From NCBI GenBank assembly GCA_013823485.1, contig PNMF01000016.1, forward strand, positions 1 to 36,632: DNA of 36,632 nt, written 5' to 3'. This document shows, piece by piece, positions 1-7,310 of the stretch. Origin of the DNA: Comamonadaceae bacterium (GTDB lineage: Bacteria > Pseudomonadota > Gammaproteobacteria > Burkholderiales > Burkholderiaceae_C). Each line of letters starts with the position of its first letter. Within the stretch, counting starts at the first letter, position 1. Under the pieces are notes generated by a model that made no database searches, was not told where the DNA came from, and worked only from the letters and a program-made list of their open reading frames with translations. Both the position numbers and the translations under genes were made by a program.

Positions 1-646
1 TCTCTTCGATCACGGCTTCATAGAAGCTGGCCTTCAGGCGCGTGGGGGTCTCGCTCTGGTCGGGGCTGTGCTGGGTCGAGAGCACCACCGTGTCGATGCT
101 GTGCGGCTTGCCGTCCACATAACGCATGGTCACCTGGCTCTTGGCGTCCGGGCGCAGGAACGGCAGGCGGCCGTCCTTGCGCAGCTGGGCCTGGCGTTCC
201 ACCAGGCGGTGGGCGTAGTAGATGGGCGCCGGCATCAGCTCGGGCGTCTCGTCGCAGGCATAACCGAACATCAGGCCCTGGTCGCCGGCGCCGGTGTTGA
301 GGTGGTCGTCGCTGGCGTGGTCCACGCCCTGCGCGATGTCGTTGGATTGCTTGTCGTAGGCCACCAGCACCGCACAACCCTTGTAGTCGATGCCGTAGTC
401 GGTGTTGTCGTAGCCGATGCGCTTGATGGTGTCGCGCGCCACCTGGATGTAGTCCACGTGCGCGTTGGTGGTGATCTCGCCGGCCAGCACCACCAGACCG
501 GTGTTGGTCAGGGTCTCGGCGGCCACGCGCGAGCGCGGGTCCTGGGCAAAGATGGCATCGAGGATGGCGTCCGAAATCTGGTCGGCCACCTTGTCGGGGT
601 GACCTTCAGAGACGGACTCGGACGTGAAGAGGAAATCGTTCGCCAT
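1..646 (-). CDS. metK: S-adenosylmethionine synthetase (5' part, cut by left edge)
   Basis: MetK makes S-adenosylmethionine from methionine and ATP in the cytoplasm, releasing phosphate and diphosphate. The reverse strand reads through from ATG at 644-646 to the window edge with no stop, giving about 215 of roughly 390 residues. The N-terminus has the family motif [14 protein letters not shown], with the catalytic-region His at residue 16 and Lys at 19. Further in comes the ATP-binding signature [12 protein letters not shown]. An AGGAG ribosome-binding site lies at 656-660, nine bases from the ATG, which fixes the start. The gene is divergent from the lipid A acyltransferase pair. Its leader can form several stems (see separate entry). 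Identity is certain; only the C-terminal half is missing from view. Confidence 0.97.
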   Translation of the reverse strand, partial: MANDFLFTSESVSEGHPDKVADQISDAILDAIFAQDPRSRVAAETLTNTGLVVLAGEITTNAHVDYIQVARDTIKRIGYDNTDYGIDYKGCAVLVAYDKQSNDIAQGVDHASDDHLNTGAGDQGLMFGYACDETPELMPAPIYYAHRLVERQAQLRKDGRLPFLRPDAKSQVTMRYVDGKPHSIDTVVLSTQHSPDQSETPTRLKASFYEAVIEE

Positions 647-760
647 GTATTTAAACTCCTGCGTTGGGTGGATCGGCGTTGCCGGTCCTGCAGAAGACGG
701 CGAACGCTTTAGCGGTATTTTTGAATCGCCCCGCAATCAGTTCATCAACTCGGCGATCCG
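647..760 (-). promoter_or_regulatory. Structured metK leader, candidate cis-regulatory RNA
   Basis: Read on the minus strand, the leader can form GGATCG (759-754) with CGATCC (675-670), AGTT with AACT (750-739), GCGG with CCGC (734-712), and a long hairpin of GCGTT-C-GCCG (707-698) with CGGC-AACGC (684-676). The closing stem and the long hairpin abut exactly at 676/675. A second AACGC lies at 665-661, touching the AGGAG site, so GCGTT could pair with either copy. The pairings are read directly; function is inference. I do not recognise a known SAM or SAH riboswitch consensus here. Confidence 0.35.
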
Positions 761-763
761 GCG

Positions 764-769
764 ATTTTA
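764..769 (-). promoter_or_regulatory. Candidate metK -10 element
   Basis: The minus strand reads TAAAAT followed by CGCCGG. This is a good -10 hexamer placed to start the structured metK leader near 757-759. No convincing -35 is seen at 17 bp. Similar TANAAT plus a GC-rich discriminator occurs before other genes in the window. Confidence 0.4.
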
Positions 770-810
770 GGCCAACTCGCCAAGCTGCCCCGAACCCCTC
801 CCGAACCACC

Positions 811-1641
811 TTGACGTCCGTCCTCACTTTGCTGTTCCGCCTGGGGCGCCATCTGCCGCTGTGGTGTCTGCACGGCCTGGGCAGCGCGCTGGGCTGGGTG
901 AGCTTTGTGCTGTCGCCGCGCTACCGGCGCCGCCTGCTGGCCCATGCCGCCCAGGCCGGCTACGGGCGTTCGGTGGCGCTGGCATCGGTCGGGCAGGCCG
1001 GCCGGCTGGTCGCCGAGCTGCCCCGGCTCTGGCTCGGGCGCCCGGTGCCGGTCCGGTGGGACGGCGAGCAGCACATCGAGGCCGCCCTGCGCGACGGGGT
1101 CGGCCTGCTGTTCCTCACGCCCCACCTGGGCTGCTTCGAGATCACCGCCCAGGCGTATGCGGCCCGGTTCGGCGCGCGCCGTCCCATGACGGTGCTGTTC
1201 CGTCCGCCGCGGCTGGCGGCCCTGCGCGACCTGGTCGTGCAGGCGCGGCAGCGGCCGGGGCTGCAGACCGCCCCGGTCTCGCTGGCCGGCGTGCGCCAGC
1301 TCATGCGCGCGCTGAAAGCCGGCGAGGCGGTCGGCCTGCTTCCCGATCAGGTGCCGCCGCAAGGGCAGGGGGTGTGGGCGCCGTTCTTCGGACGCCCGGC
1401 CTACACCATGACCCTGTCCACCCGGCTGGCCCAGGCCGGGGGCTGCCGCATCCTGCTGAGCTGGGGCGAGCGGTTACCGGCCGGGCGGGGCTATGTGGTG
1501 CATGTGCGTCCCCTGGCCGAAGCCCTGCCCGACGAACCCGACGCGGCGGCCGCCGTGGTCAACCGGGCCATGGAATCGCTGGTGCGAGAATCGCCCGCCC
1601 AATACCTCTGGTCCTACGACCGCTACAAGCAACCGCGCTGA
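811..1641 (+). CDS. Lysophospholipid (lipid A) acyltransferase, LpxL/HtrB family, first copy
   Basis: This family transfers a secondary acyl chain from acyl-ACP to lipid A precursors at the inner face of the cytoplasmic membrane. I choose the TTG at 811 (276 aa) because the hydrophobic N-terminal segment of the family begins there. The frame is open back to an ATG at 664, but that extension has no family character and lies in the metK leader. The catalytic HX4E motif is HLGCFE (His105, Glu110), in the usual place about a third of the way in, and LLPDQVPPQG and FFGRPAYTM follow as family motifs. The stop overlaps the next start (TGATG), so the two paralogues are translationally coupled. Whether it adds laurate, myristate or an ornithine-lipid chain cannot be told. 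Confidence 0.85.
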   Translation: MTSVLTLLFRLGRHLPLWCLHGLGSALGWVSFVLSPRYRRRLLAHAAQAGYGRSVALASVGQAGRLVAELPRLWLGRPVPVRWDGEQHIEAALRDGVGLLFLTPHLGCFEITAQAYAARFGARRPMTVLFRPPRLAALRDLVVQARQRPGLQTAPVSLAGVRQLMRALKAGEAVGLLPDQVPPQGQGVWAPFFGRPAYTMTLSTRLAQAGGCRILLSWGERLPAGRGYVVHVRPLAEALPDEPDAAAAVVNRAMESLVRESPAQYLWSYDRYKQPR

Positions 1642-2567
1642 TGTCGTCCGAGCCGACCGTATCTGCCCACCAGAAAGCCCCCGGGGGCCTGGCCAACTGG
1701 CTGGGCCTGGGCTTCATGCGCCTGCTGGCGCGCCTGCCGCTGACCTGGATCCGTGCGCTGGGCTGGCTGCTGGGGCGCGTGCTGCATACCGTGGCCGGGC
1801 GGCGGCGCAGGATCGCACTGACCAACTGGGCGCTGTGCTTTCCCGATCAGCCGGCGGCCGCGCGCGAGGCGGCGGTGCGACGGCACTTCGTGCTGTTTGC
1901 CCAGGCCTGGCTGGACCGCAGCTGGTTGTGGGAAGCCGGGCCCGAGGTGGTCCGCCGTCGCCTGCTGCTCAAGGGCGATCTCGGTGCGTTGGAGGGCGAT
2001 CGGCCCACCGTGATGTTTGCGCCGCACTTCGTGGGCATGGACGCCGGCTGGACCGCCATCACCGCCCACCTGCCGCGCCGCTTCTGCGGCATTTACGCCG
2101 AGCAGCTCAATCCGGACGTGGACCGCTGGATGGCCCAGGGCCGCCAGCGCTTCGGTGATCCGCACATCGTGGCCATGCGCCAGGGCCTCAAGCCGCTGGT
2201 GAGCGCCCTGCGCGACGGCCTGCCGCTGTACCTGCTGCCCGACATGGACTACGGCACCCGGGACTCGGTGTTCGTGCCGTTCTTCGGCATTCCCACCGCC
2301 ACGCTTACCTCGCTTTCGCGCTTTGCCCGCCTGTCGCGGGCTCAGGTGGTGCCGGTGGTGAGCCGGCTCACGCCCGAGGGCTACGAGGTGGTGGTGCACC
2401 CGGCCTGGGAGGCCTACCCCACGGCCGACGTGGAGGCCGACACGGCCCGGATGAACCGGCGCCTGGAGGGTTTCATTGCCGCCATGCCGGAGCAGTACTA
2501 CTGGGTGCACAAGCGCTTCAAGTCCCGCCCGCCGGGCGAGCCTTCGCTCTACGACGGCCTGCGCTGA
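1641..2567 (+). CDS. Lysophospholipid (lipid A) acyltransferase, LpxL/HtrB family, second copy
   Basis: A 308-aa paralogue of the upstream gene, starting with ATG at 1641 inside the preceding stop codon. It has an N-terminal hydrophobic segment, the catalytic HX4D motif HFVGMD (His129, Asp134), a YLLPDMDYGTRDSVFVPFFG block and a C-terminal QYYWVHKRFK segment, all typical of LpxL/LpxM-type enzymes. The Asp replaces the Glu of the first copy, and the two proteins differ clearly in the flanking sequence, so they probably have different acceptor positions or acyl preferences. Its last 19 bp overlap the convergent hydrolase gene. The family is certain; the exact lipid substrate is not. Confidence 0.9.
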   Translation: MSSEPTVSAHQKAPGGLANWLGLGFMRLLARLPLTWIRALGWLLGRVLHTVAGRRRRIALTNWALCFPDQPAAAREAAVRRHFVLFAQAWLDRSWLWEAGPEVVRRRLLLKGDLGALEGDRPTVMFAPHFVGMDAGWTAITAHLPRRFCGIYAEQLNPDVDRWMAQGRQRFGDPHIVAMRQGLKPLVSALRDGLPLYLLPDMDYGTRDSVFVPFFGIPTATLTSLSRFARLSRAQVVPVVSRLTPEGYEVVVHPAWEAYPTADVEADTARMNRRLEGFIAAMPEQYYWVHKRFKSRPPGEPSLYDGLR

Positions 2568-3493
2568 GCGCCTTCGCGCCCCAGGCGTTCGGCGATCAGC
2601 CGCGTCACCACCGCCGGCTGCTCGTGCACGATCCAGTGGGTGGCGCCGGGCACTTGCACCACATCGAGGTCGGGCACCCAGGTCGCCAGTCCGTCGAGCA
2701 GGGCCGGTGGCAGGGCGGTGTCCCCCATGCCCCAGATCACCCGGGTGGGAACCCGCACCATGACCTTGTCCAGCGGCAGCTGCACCGCGGCCGCTGCCGG
2801 GTCGTTCGGGGTCGGCGGGCGCAGGGGCGATGCGCCGTAGTAGTGGCAACCGCCGTGCAGACCGAGCCGCCACACCTCGCGGTACTGCTCGCGAACCTGG
2901 TCGGTCAGCCAGGCCTGCGGGCCGCTGTCGGCGGCCATGGCGGTGAAGAAGGGCCAGAGGCGGGCAAAGTCGTTCTCGGCCAGCAGGCGTGGCGCGTCCG
3001 GCCGCGCCAGGAAGTTCATGTAGCTGCTGGCGGCCTGCTGCGCCGGGCTGTGGGCCAGCTCACGCTGGAACGGGCCGGGGTGCGGGGCATTGAGGATGAT
3101 GAGCTGCTGCATCAGCGCCGGGTGCTGCGCGGCCACCGTCCAGCCCACGGCGCCGCCCCAGTCGTGGGCGATCAGCGCATCCAGCCGGCCCGGGCTCGGG
3201 CTGCCGGCGGTGACGAGGTCGGTCAGCGCGGCGATGTCCTGCACCAGGTGCTTTGCCCGGTAGGCGTTCACGTCGTCCGGCGCACTGGAGCGCTCGAACC
3301 CCCGCAGGTTGGGGGCCACGCAATACCAGCCACCGTTGTCTTCCCGGGCGAAATGCGCCAGCAACCCGTCCCACACGAAGGCCGCTTCCGGGAAGCCGTG
3401 CAGGAACATCAGCACCGGCCGCCCCGGCGTGCCGGCGGTGCGGCAGCTCAGGGTGATGCCGTGCGGCAGGTCGATCAGGCGCGTTTCGATCAT
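2549..3493 (-). CDS. Alpha/beta hydrolase, epoxide hydrolase / haloalkane dehalogenase type
   Basis: A 314-aa single-domain alpha/beta hydrolase, probably cytoplasmic as no signal peptide is seen. The oxyanion motif HGFPEA is at residues 32-37, the nucleophile elbow is HDWGG with Asp111 in place of Ser, an acidic residue follows in WGMGDTALP, and the catalytic His lies in GATHWIVHEQP. An Asp nucleophile with HGFPE is the pattern of soluble epoxide hydrolases, haloalkane dehalogenases and fluoroacetate dehalogenases; the true substrate is unknown. The start is ATG at 3491-3493; the frame continues upstream into engB sequence but that extension is a shadow. It lies 34 bp after engB on the same strand and is probably co-transcribed with it. 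Confidence 0.88.
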   Translation of the reverse strand: MIETRLIDLPHGITLSCRTAGTPGRPVLMFLHGFPEAAFVWDGLLAHFAREDNGGWYCVAPNLRGFERSSAPDDVNAYRAKHLVQDIAALTDLVTAGSPSPGRLDALIAHDWGGAVGWTVAAQHPALMQQLIILNAPHPGPFQRELAHSPAQQAASSYMNFLARPDAPRLLAENDFARLWPFFTAMAADSGPQAWLTDQVREQYREVWRLGLHGGCHYYGASPLRPPTPNDPAAAAVQLPLDKVMVRVPTRVIWGMGDTALPPALLDGLATWVPDLDVVQVPGATHWIVHEQPAVVTRLIAERLGREGAQRRPS

Positions 3494-3527
3494 GGCGGGC
3501 TTCCGGTGGGGCCGTCCCGCCGGACGA

Positions 3528-4250
3528 TCACTCGTCGAGGGCCGGGGGTTCGTCTTCAGGCACGGCGTCAGGTGCTGCCGCCGCGCCGGGGGAGGTGACC
3601 GGGTGCGTCCACTGCCACAGCAGCTGGGCCACCTCGTCCAGACCCTGCTTCTTGAGGGCCGAGAACAGTCTGGCCTCGCCGCCGCCGGATTGCAGTCGCG
3701 CGATCGACAGCGCCTTGTTGGCCTCGGCACGGGTCAGCTTGTCGGACTTGGTCAGCAGCACCAGGAATTTCAGCCCCTCCTGCACCCGGGGACGCACCAC
3801 TTCCAGCAGGGTTTCGTCCAGCTCGGTCAGGCCCAGGCGCGGGTCGATCAGCAGCACGATGCCCACCAGGTTGCGCCGGGTGATCAGGTAATTGCCCATG
3901 ACCCGCTGCCAGCGCAGCTTGGCCTCGCGCGGCACGGCGGCGTAGCCGTAGCCGGGCAGGTCGGCCAGCACCGCATCGGTGATGCCCTGCTTGCCGAGCG
4001 AGAACAGGTTGATGCTCTGGGTGCGCCCGGGCGTCTTGGAGGCGAAGGCCAGCCGCTTCTGCTGGGTCAGGGTGTTGATGCAGGTCGATTTGCCGGCGTT
4101 GGAGCGGCCGACAAAAGCGACTTCCGGGACGTCCAGGGCCGGCAGATGTTCCAGCTGCGGCGCGGTGGTGAGGAAACGGGCGGTGTGCAACCAACCGTGC
4201 GTGATCCGGGGATCGGGCGTGGCGTCTGGTGGAGTAGGGTATTGGGTCAT
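3528..4250 (-). CDS. engB: Ribosome biogenesis GTP-binding protein EngB (YihA/YsxC)
   Basis: EngB is a circularly ordinary TRAFAC GTPase needed for 50S ribosomal subunit assembly. The 240-aa product has all G motifs in order: G1 GRSNAGKST (residues 48-56), G2-region TPGRTQ, G3 DLPGYGYA, G4 TKSDK and a G5-like FSALKKQG. The C-terminal tail of about 22 residues is rich in Ala, Pro and acidic residues, beyond the conserved domain. The start is ATG at 4248-4250. The gene is divergent from the cytochrome c4 gene, with 100 bp between them. engB beside a periplasmic cytochrome c4 and the ResB/CcsA genes is a common proteobacterial arrangement. Confidence 0.95.
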   Translation of the reverse strand: MTQYPTPPDATPDPRITHGWLHTARFLTTAPQLEHLPALDVPEVAFVGRSNAGKSTCINTLTQQKRLAFASKTPGRTQSINLFSLGKQGITDAVLADLPGYGYAAVPREAKLRWQRVMGNYLITRRNLVGIVLLIDPRLGLTELDETLLEVVRPRVQEGLKFLVLLTKSDKLTRAEANKALSIARLQSGGGEARLFSALKKQGLDEVAQLLWQWTHPVTSPGAAAAPDAVPEDEPPALDE

Positions 4251-4273
4251 TGGGGGAATCCCGGTGCGGCATT

Positions 4274-4279
4274 GTAAAA
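4274..4279 (+). promoter_or_regulatory. Candidate -10 element for the cytochrome c4 gene
   Basis: TAAAAT followed by CGACAG lies in the 100-bp engB/c4 divergent gap, 71 bp before the cytochrome start. A TTGGGG 19 bp upstream is a poor -35. The only support is its match to the window's repeated TANAAT pattern. Confidence 0.3.
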
Positions 4280-4350
4280 TCGACAGGCTTTGCCGGGGGT
4301 CGCCCGGCGCCCCCATCAACCGAAACCGTCGCATCGACGCCCGTCCCGTC

Positions 4351-4965
4351 ATGAAATTGCCTGTTTCCCTCCTTTGCGCCGCTGCCGCCGCAGTGCTGTC
4401 CTTCAGTGCCCAGGCGCAATCCGCCAAGCCCGATCTGGCCAAAGGCGCTGCGGCCTACGGCAATGTCTGCGTTGCCTGCCACGCTGCCGACGGCAATTCC
4501 AGCACCCCGGCCAACCCGAAGCTGGCGGGTCAGCACCCCGAATACCTGATCAAGCAGCTGCAGGAATACAAGTCGGGCAAGCGGGCCAACGCGATCATGC
4601 AAGGCTTTGCGGCCACCCTGTCGGACGACGACATGCGCAACATCGCTTACTGGCTGGCCAGCCAGACGCCGAAGGAAGGCGCCTCCACCGACAAGGATCT
4701 GGTCACCCTCGGCGAGCGCATCTACCGGGGCGGCATTGCCGACCGCCAGATCGCCGCCTGCGCCGGCTGCCACAGCCCCAACGGCGCCGGCATCCCGTCG
4801 CAGTACCCGCGCCTCTCGGGCCAGCATGCCGAATACACCGAGACCCAGCTGCGCCACTTCCGCGACGGCACCCGCCGCAACAATGCCCAGATGACCGGCG
4901 TGGCCGCCAAGATGAACGACCGCGAGATCAAGGCCGTCTCCGACTACATCGCCGGTCTGCGCTGA
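4351..4965 (+). CDS. Cytochrome c4, periplasmic dihaem cytochrome
   Basis: Cytochrome c4 is a two-domain dihaem electron carrier that delivers electrons to terminal oxidases in the periplasm. The 204-aa precursor begins with a Sec signal peptide (about residues 1-22, ending SAQAQ). It then has two similar domains, each with a CxxCH haem site: CVACH at 40-44 and CAGCH at 137-141. The likely axial Met ligands are Met83 (AIMQGF) and Met181 (AQMTGV). The LAGQH and LSGQH repeats show the internal duplication. The start is ATG at 4351. It lies directly upstream of the resB/ccsA genes that attach haem to such cytochromes, though a terminator-like hairpin separates them. Confidence 0.95.
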   Translation: MKLPVSLLCAAAAAVLSFSAQAQSAKPDLAKGAAAYGNVCVACHAADGNSSTPANPKLAGQHPEYLIKQLQEYKSGKRANAIMQGFAATLSDDDMRNIAYWLASQTPKEGASTDKDLVTLGERIYRGGIADRQIAACAGCHSPNGAGIPSQYPRLSGQHAEYTETQLRHFRDGTRRNNAQMTGVAAKMNDREIKAVSDYIAGLR

Positions 4966-5150
4966 TCGGGCCTCCACCGCCTGGGGTCATATAAGCCGTC
5001 GGTAATGTATTGACGGACAATGGCGGCGGTTGGTCGCCGGGCCACAAAAAGCCTGCTGCGCATTGAACTGCCGGCACCGCAAACCGTCATAGCAGGGCGC
5101 CATCCGGACCACTCGGATGCGCCCTTTTTTCTTGCACCGCCCTCCGTCCC
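4966..5150 (+). promoter_or_regulatory. c4-resB intergenic leader with alternative pairings
   Basis: No gene is seen in these 185 bp. A TATAAG (4990-4995) could be a -10 element. GACGG (5012-5016) can pair with CCGTC at 4996-5000 or at 5084-5088. CGGCG/CGCCG form a stem at 5024-5039. CCTGCT (5052-5057) can pair with AGCAGG (5091-5096), which overlaps the foot of the terminator-like hairpin at 5095. The arrangement resembles an attenuator, but function is inferred. Confidence 0.3.
5095..5130 (+). terminator. Rho-independent terminator-like hairpin before resB
   Basis: GGGCGC-C-ATCCG pairs with CGGAT-GCGCCC (11 bp, one bulged C, 7-base loop), followed by six T residues. It ends 20 bp before the resB ATG. 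It either ends the cytochrome c4 transcript or acts as an attenuator for resB. Confidence 0.8.
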
Positions 5151-7310
5151 ATGAGCGTCTCCACCGAAGGTCTCCAGCTGCGCACCGGCTCCCGGTGGGT
5201 CAGCGACATGGTCGAACTGCTGTCGTCGATGCGGTTCGCCATATCGCTGCTGACGGTGATCTGCATCGCCTCGGTCATCGGCACGGTGGTCAAGCAGCAC
5301 GAGCCGTTCAACAACTACGTCAACCAGTTCGGCCCGTTCTGGGCAGAGGTCTTTGCCAGCGCCCAGCTGTTCTCGGTCTACAGCGCCTGGTGGTTCCTGC
5401 TGATCCTGGCATTCCTGGTGATCAGCACCAGCCTGTGCATCGCGCGCAATACGCCCAAGATCCTGGTCGATCTGAAGTCGTTCAAGGAAAACATCCGCGA
5501 GCAGAGCCTCAAGGCGTTCCCCCACCGGGCTGAAGCTTCGCTGGCCGAAACGCCCGAAGCCGCAGCACGGCGCATCGGTCAGACCCTGGTGGGGTCGGGC
5601 TGGAAGGTGAAGCTGCAATCCCGCGAGACACCGCAAGGCATCGGCTGGATGGTGGCCGCCAAGGCGGGTGCGGCCAACAAGCTCGGCTACATCGCGGCGC
5701 ACAGCGCCATCGTGCTGGTGTGCGTCGGCGGCCTGCTCGATGGCGACCTCATGGTCCGGGCCCAGACCTGGTTCAACGGCAAACAGCCGTTCCAGGGCGG
5801 CGGGCTGATCGCCGATGTGCCGGAGCAGCACCGGCTGTCTTCCAGCAACCCGACCTTCCGGGGCAACCTGCTGGTGACCGAAGGCACGGCATCGAGCACC
5901 GCCATCCTGGCGCAGCCGCAAGGCGTGCTGCTGCAGGAGCTGCCTTTTGCGGTGGAGCTCAAGAAGTTCATCGTCGAGTACTACGACACCGGCATGCCCC
6001 GCCTGTTCGCCAGCGAGATCGTCATCCACGACAAGGAAACCGGCGAGAAGAAGGAGGCCCGGGTCGAGGTGAACCACCCGGCCAACCACCGCGGCATCAA
6101 CATCTACCAGTCCAGCTTCGACGACGGCGGCTCCCGCGTGAAGCTGCAGGCCGTGCCGCTGACCCGGCCGACCCGGCCGTTCGAGGTGGAAGGCACCATC
6201 GGCAGCTCGACCGCCCTGAGCAATGGCGATCAGCAGCTGACGCTGGAATACACCGCGCTGCGGGTGATCAATGTGGAGAACTTCGTCAACGCGGACACCA
6301 CGGGTGGTGCCGGCGGTGGTGCCGGTGCCGGCTCCGGCGCCGATGTGCGCAAGGTCGATCTGCGCCACTCGATCGAAAGCCGTCTGGGCGCCGGCAACAA
6401 GACGGTGACCGAGAAGAACCTGCGCAACGTCGGCCCCAGCATCACCTACAAGCTGCGCGACGCGGCGGGTCAGGCGATCGAATACCACAACTACATGCTG
6501 CCGGTGGAGCTGGACGGTCAGCGCGTGTTCCTGCTGGGCCTGCGCGAGACGCCCCAGGAGCCGTTCCGCTACCTGCGGCTGCCCGCTGACGCCGACGACA
6601 GCATGGATGGTTTCGTCCGCCTGCGCGGTGCGCTCGATGACCCGGAGATGCGCCAGCTGGCGGTGCGGCGCTACGCGGAGTCGTCGGTCGAGCCGGGCCG
6701 GCCCGATCTGGCCGAAGCGCTGATGGCCTCCGCGTCGCGCGCGCTCGACCTGTTTGCCGGCGCCGAGCCAGTGCCCGCCACCGACGGCCGGCCGGCCGTG
6801 GTCGGCGGCCTGCAGGCCATCTCGGCCTTCCTCGAATCCAACGTGCCCGAGGCGGACCGCGAGCGCGCCAGCGATGTGCTGGTGCGCATCCTCAACGGCA
6901 CCCTGTTCGAGCTCTACCAGGTGAGCCGCGCGAAGGCCGGCCTGCCGCCCGCCGAACAGGACGATGCCCAGCGCCGCTTCATGACCCAGGCCGTCATCAG
7001 CCTGAGCGACACCTTCTTCTACCCGGCGCCGATGACGTTCCAGCTCAAGGACTTCACCCACCTGCAGGCCAGCGTCTTCCAGGTGGCGCGTGCCCCCGGG
7101 CAGAACATCGTCTACCTCGGCTGCCTGTTGCTGATCATCGGCATCTTTGCCATGCTCTACGTCCGCGACCGCCGCATCTGGGTCTGGCTGACCCCCGGCG
7201 CAGACAACCGGTCCGAGGCCCGCATGGCCCTGTCGTCCAACCGCAAGACCATGGACGGCGACCGCGAATTCGACCAACTCCAGTCCCAGCTCCTCAAGGT
7301 GACCCCATGA
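5151..7310 (+). CDS. resB: Cytochrome c biogenesis protein ResB (Ccs1)
   Basis: ResB and CcsA form the System II holocytochrome c synthase, which moves haem across the membrane and attaches it to CxxCH motifs in the periplasm. The 719-aa protein has three N-terminal-half membrane segments (about residues 27-47, 80-100 and 180-200), a large periplasmic domain, and a last membrane segment near residues 645-665 (IVYLGCLLLIIGIFAMLYV). A Gly-rich stretch at about residues 383-398 is probably a flexible loop. ATG at 5151 is the best start although no clear Shine-Dalgarno is seen; an in-frame ATG at 5208 is the alternative. The stop overlaps the ccsA start (ATGA). Confidence 0.93.
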   Translation: MSVSTEGLQLRTGSRWVSDMVELLSSMRFAISLLTVICIASVIGTVVKQHEPFNNYVNQFGPFWAEVFASAQLFSVYSAWWFLLILAFLVISTSLCIARNTPKILVDLKSFKENIREQSLKAFPHRAEASLAETPEAAARRIGQTLVGSGWKVKLQSRETPQGIGWMVAAKAGAANKLGYIAAHSAIVLVCVGGLLDGDLMVRAQTWFNGKQPFQGGGLIADVPEQHRLSSSNPTFRGNLLVTEGTASSTAILAQPQGVLLQELPFAVELKKFIVEYYDTGMPRLFASEIVIHDKETGEKKEARVEVNHPANHRGINIYQSSFDDGGSRVKLQAVPLTRPTRPFEVEGTIGSSTALSNGDQQLTLEYTALRVINVENFVNADTTGGAGGGAGAGSGADVRKVDLRHSIESRLGAGNKTVTEKNLRNVGPSITYKLRDAAGQAIEYHNYMLPVELDGQRVFLLGLRETPQEPFRYLRLPADADDSMDGFVRLRGALDDPEMRQLAVRRYAESSVEPGRPDLAEALMASASRALDLFAGAEPVPATDGRPAVVGGLQAISAFLESNVPEADRERASDVLVRILNGTLFELYQVSRAKAGLPPAEQDDAQRRFMTQAVISLSDTFFYPAPMTFQLKDFTHLQASVFQVARAPGQNIVYLGCLLLIIGIFAMLYVRDRRIWVWLTPGADNRSEARMALSSNRKTMDGDREFDQLQSQLLKVTP

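Noticed and set aside
647-760. A known SAH or SAM riboswitch before metK.
   Set aside because: I could not match the leader to the conserved SAH or SAM-I/II/III core strings from memory, so it is reported only as an unclassified structured leader.
664-810. ATG-start extension of the first acyltransferase through the metK leader.
   Set aside because: The extra 49 residues lack family features and would leave no room for metK control sequences. A TTG start at 811 fits the family N-terminus better, though it is not proven.
861-1640. Upstream extension of the second acyltransferase frame across the first gene.
   Set aside because: It translates to Arg/Ala/Gly/Pro-rich shadow sequence of the first acyltransferase; family homology begins after ATG 1641.
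3494-3730. N-terminal extension of the alpha/beta hydrolase into engB.
   Set aside because: It overlaps coding engB sequence in another frame and has no hydrolase character; ATG 3493 gives a normal-length enzyme.
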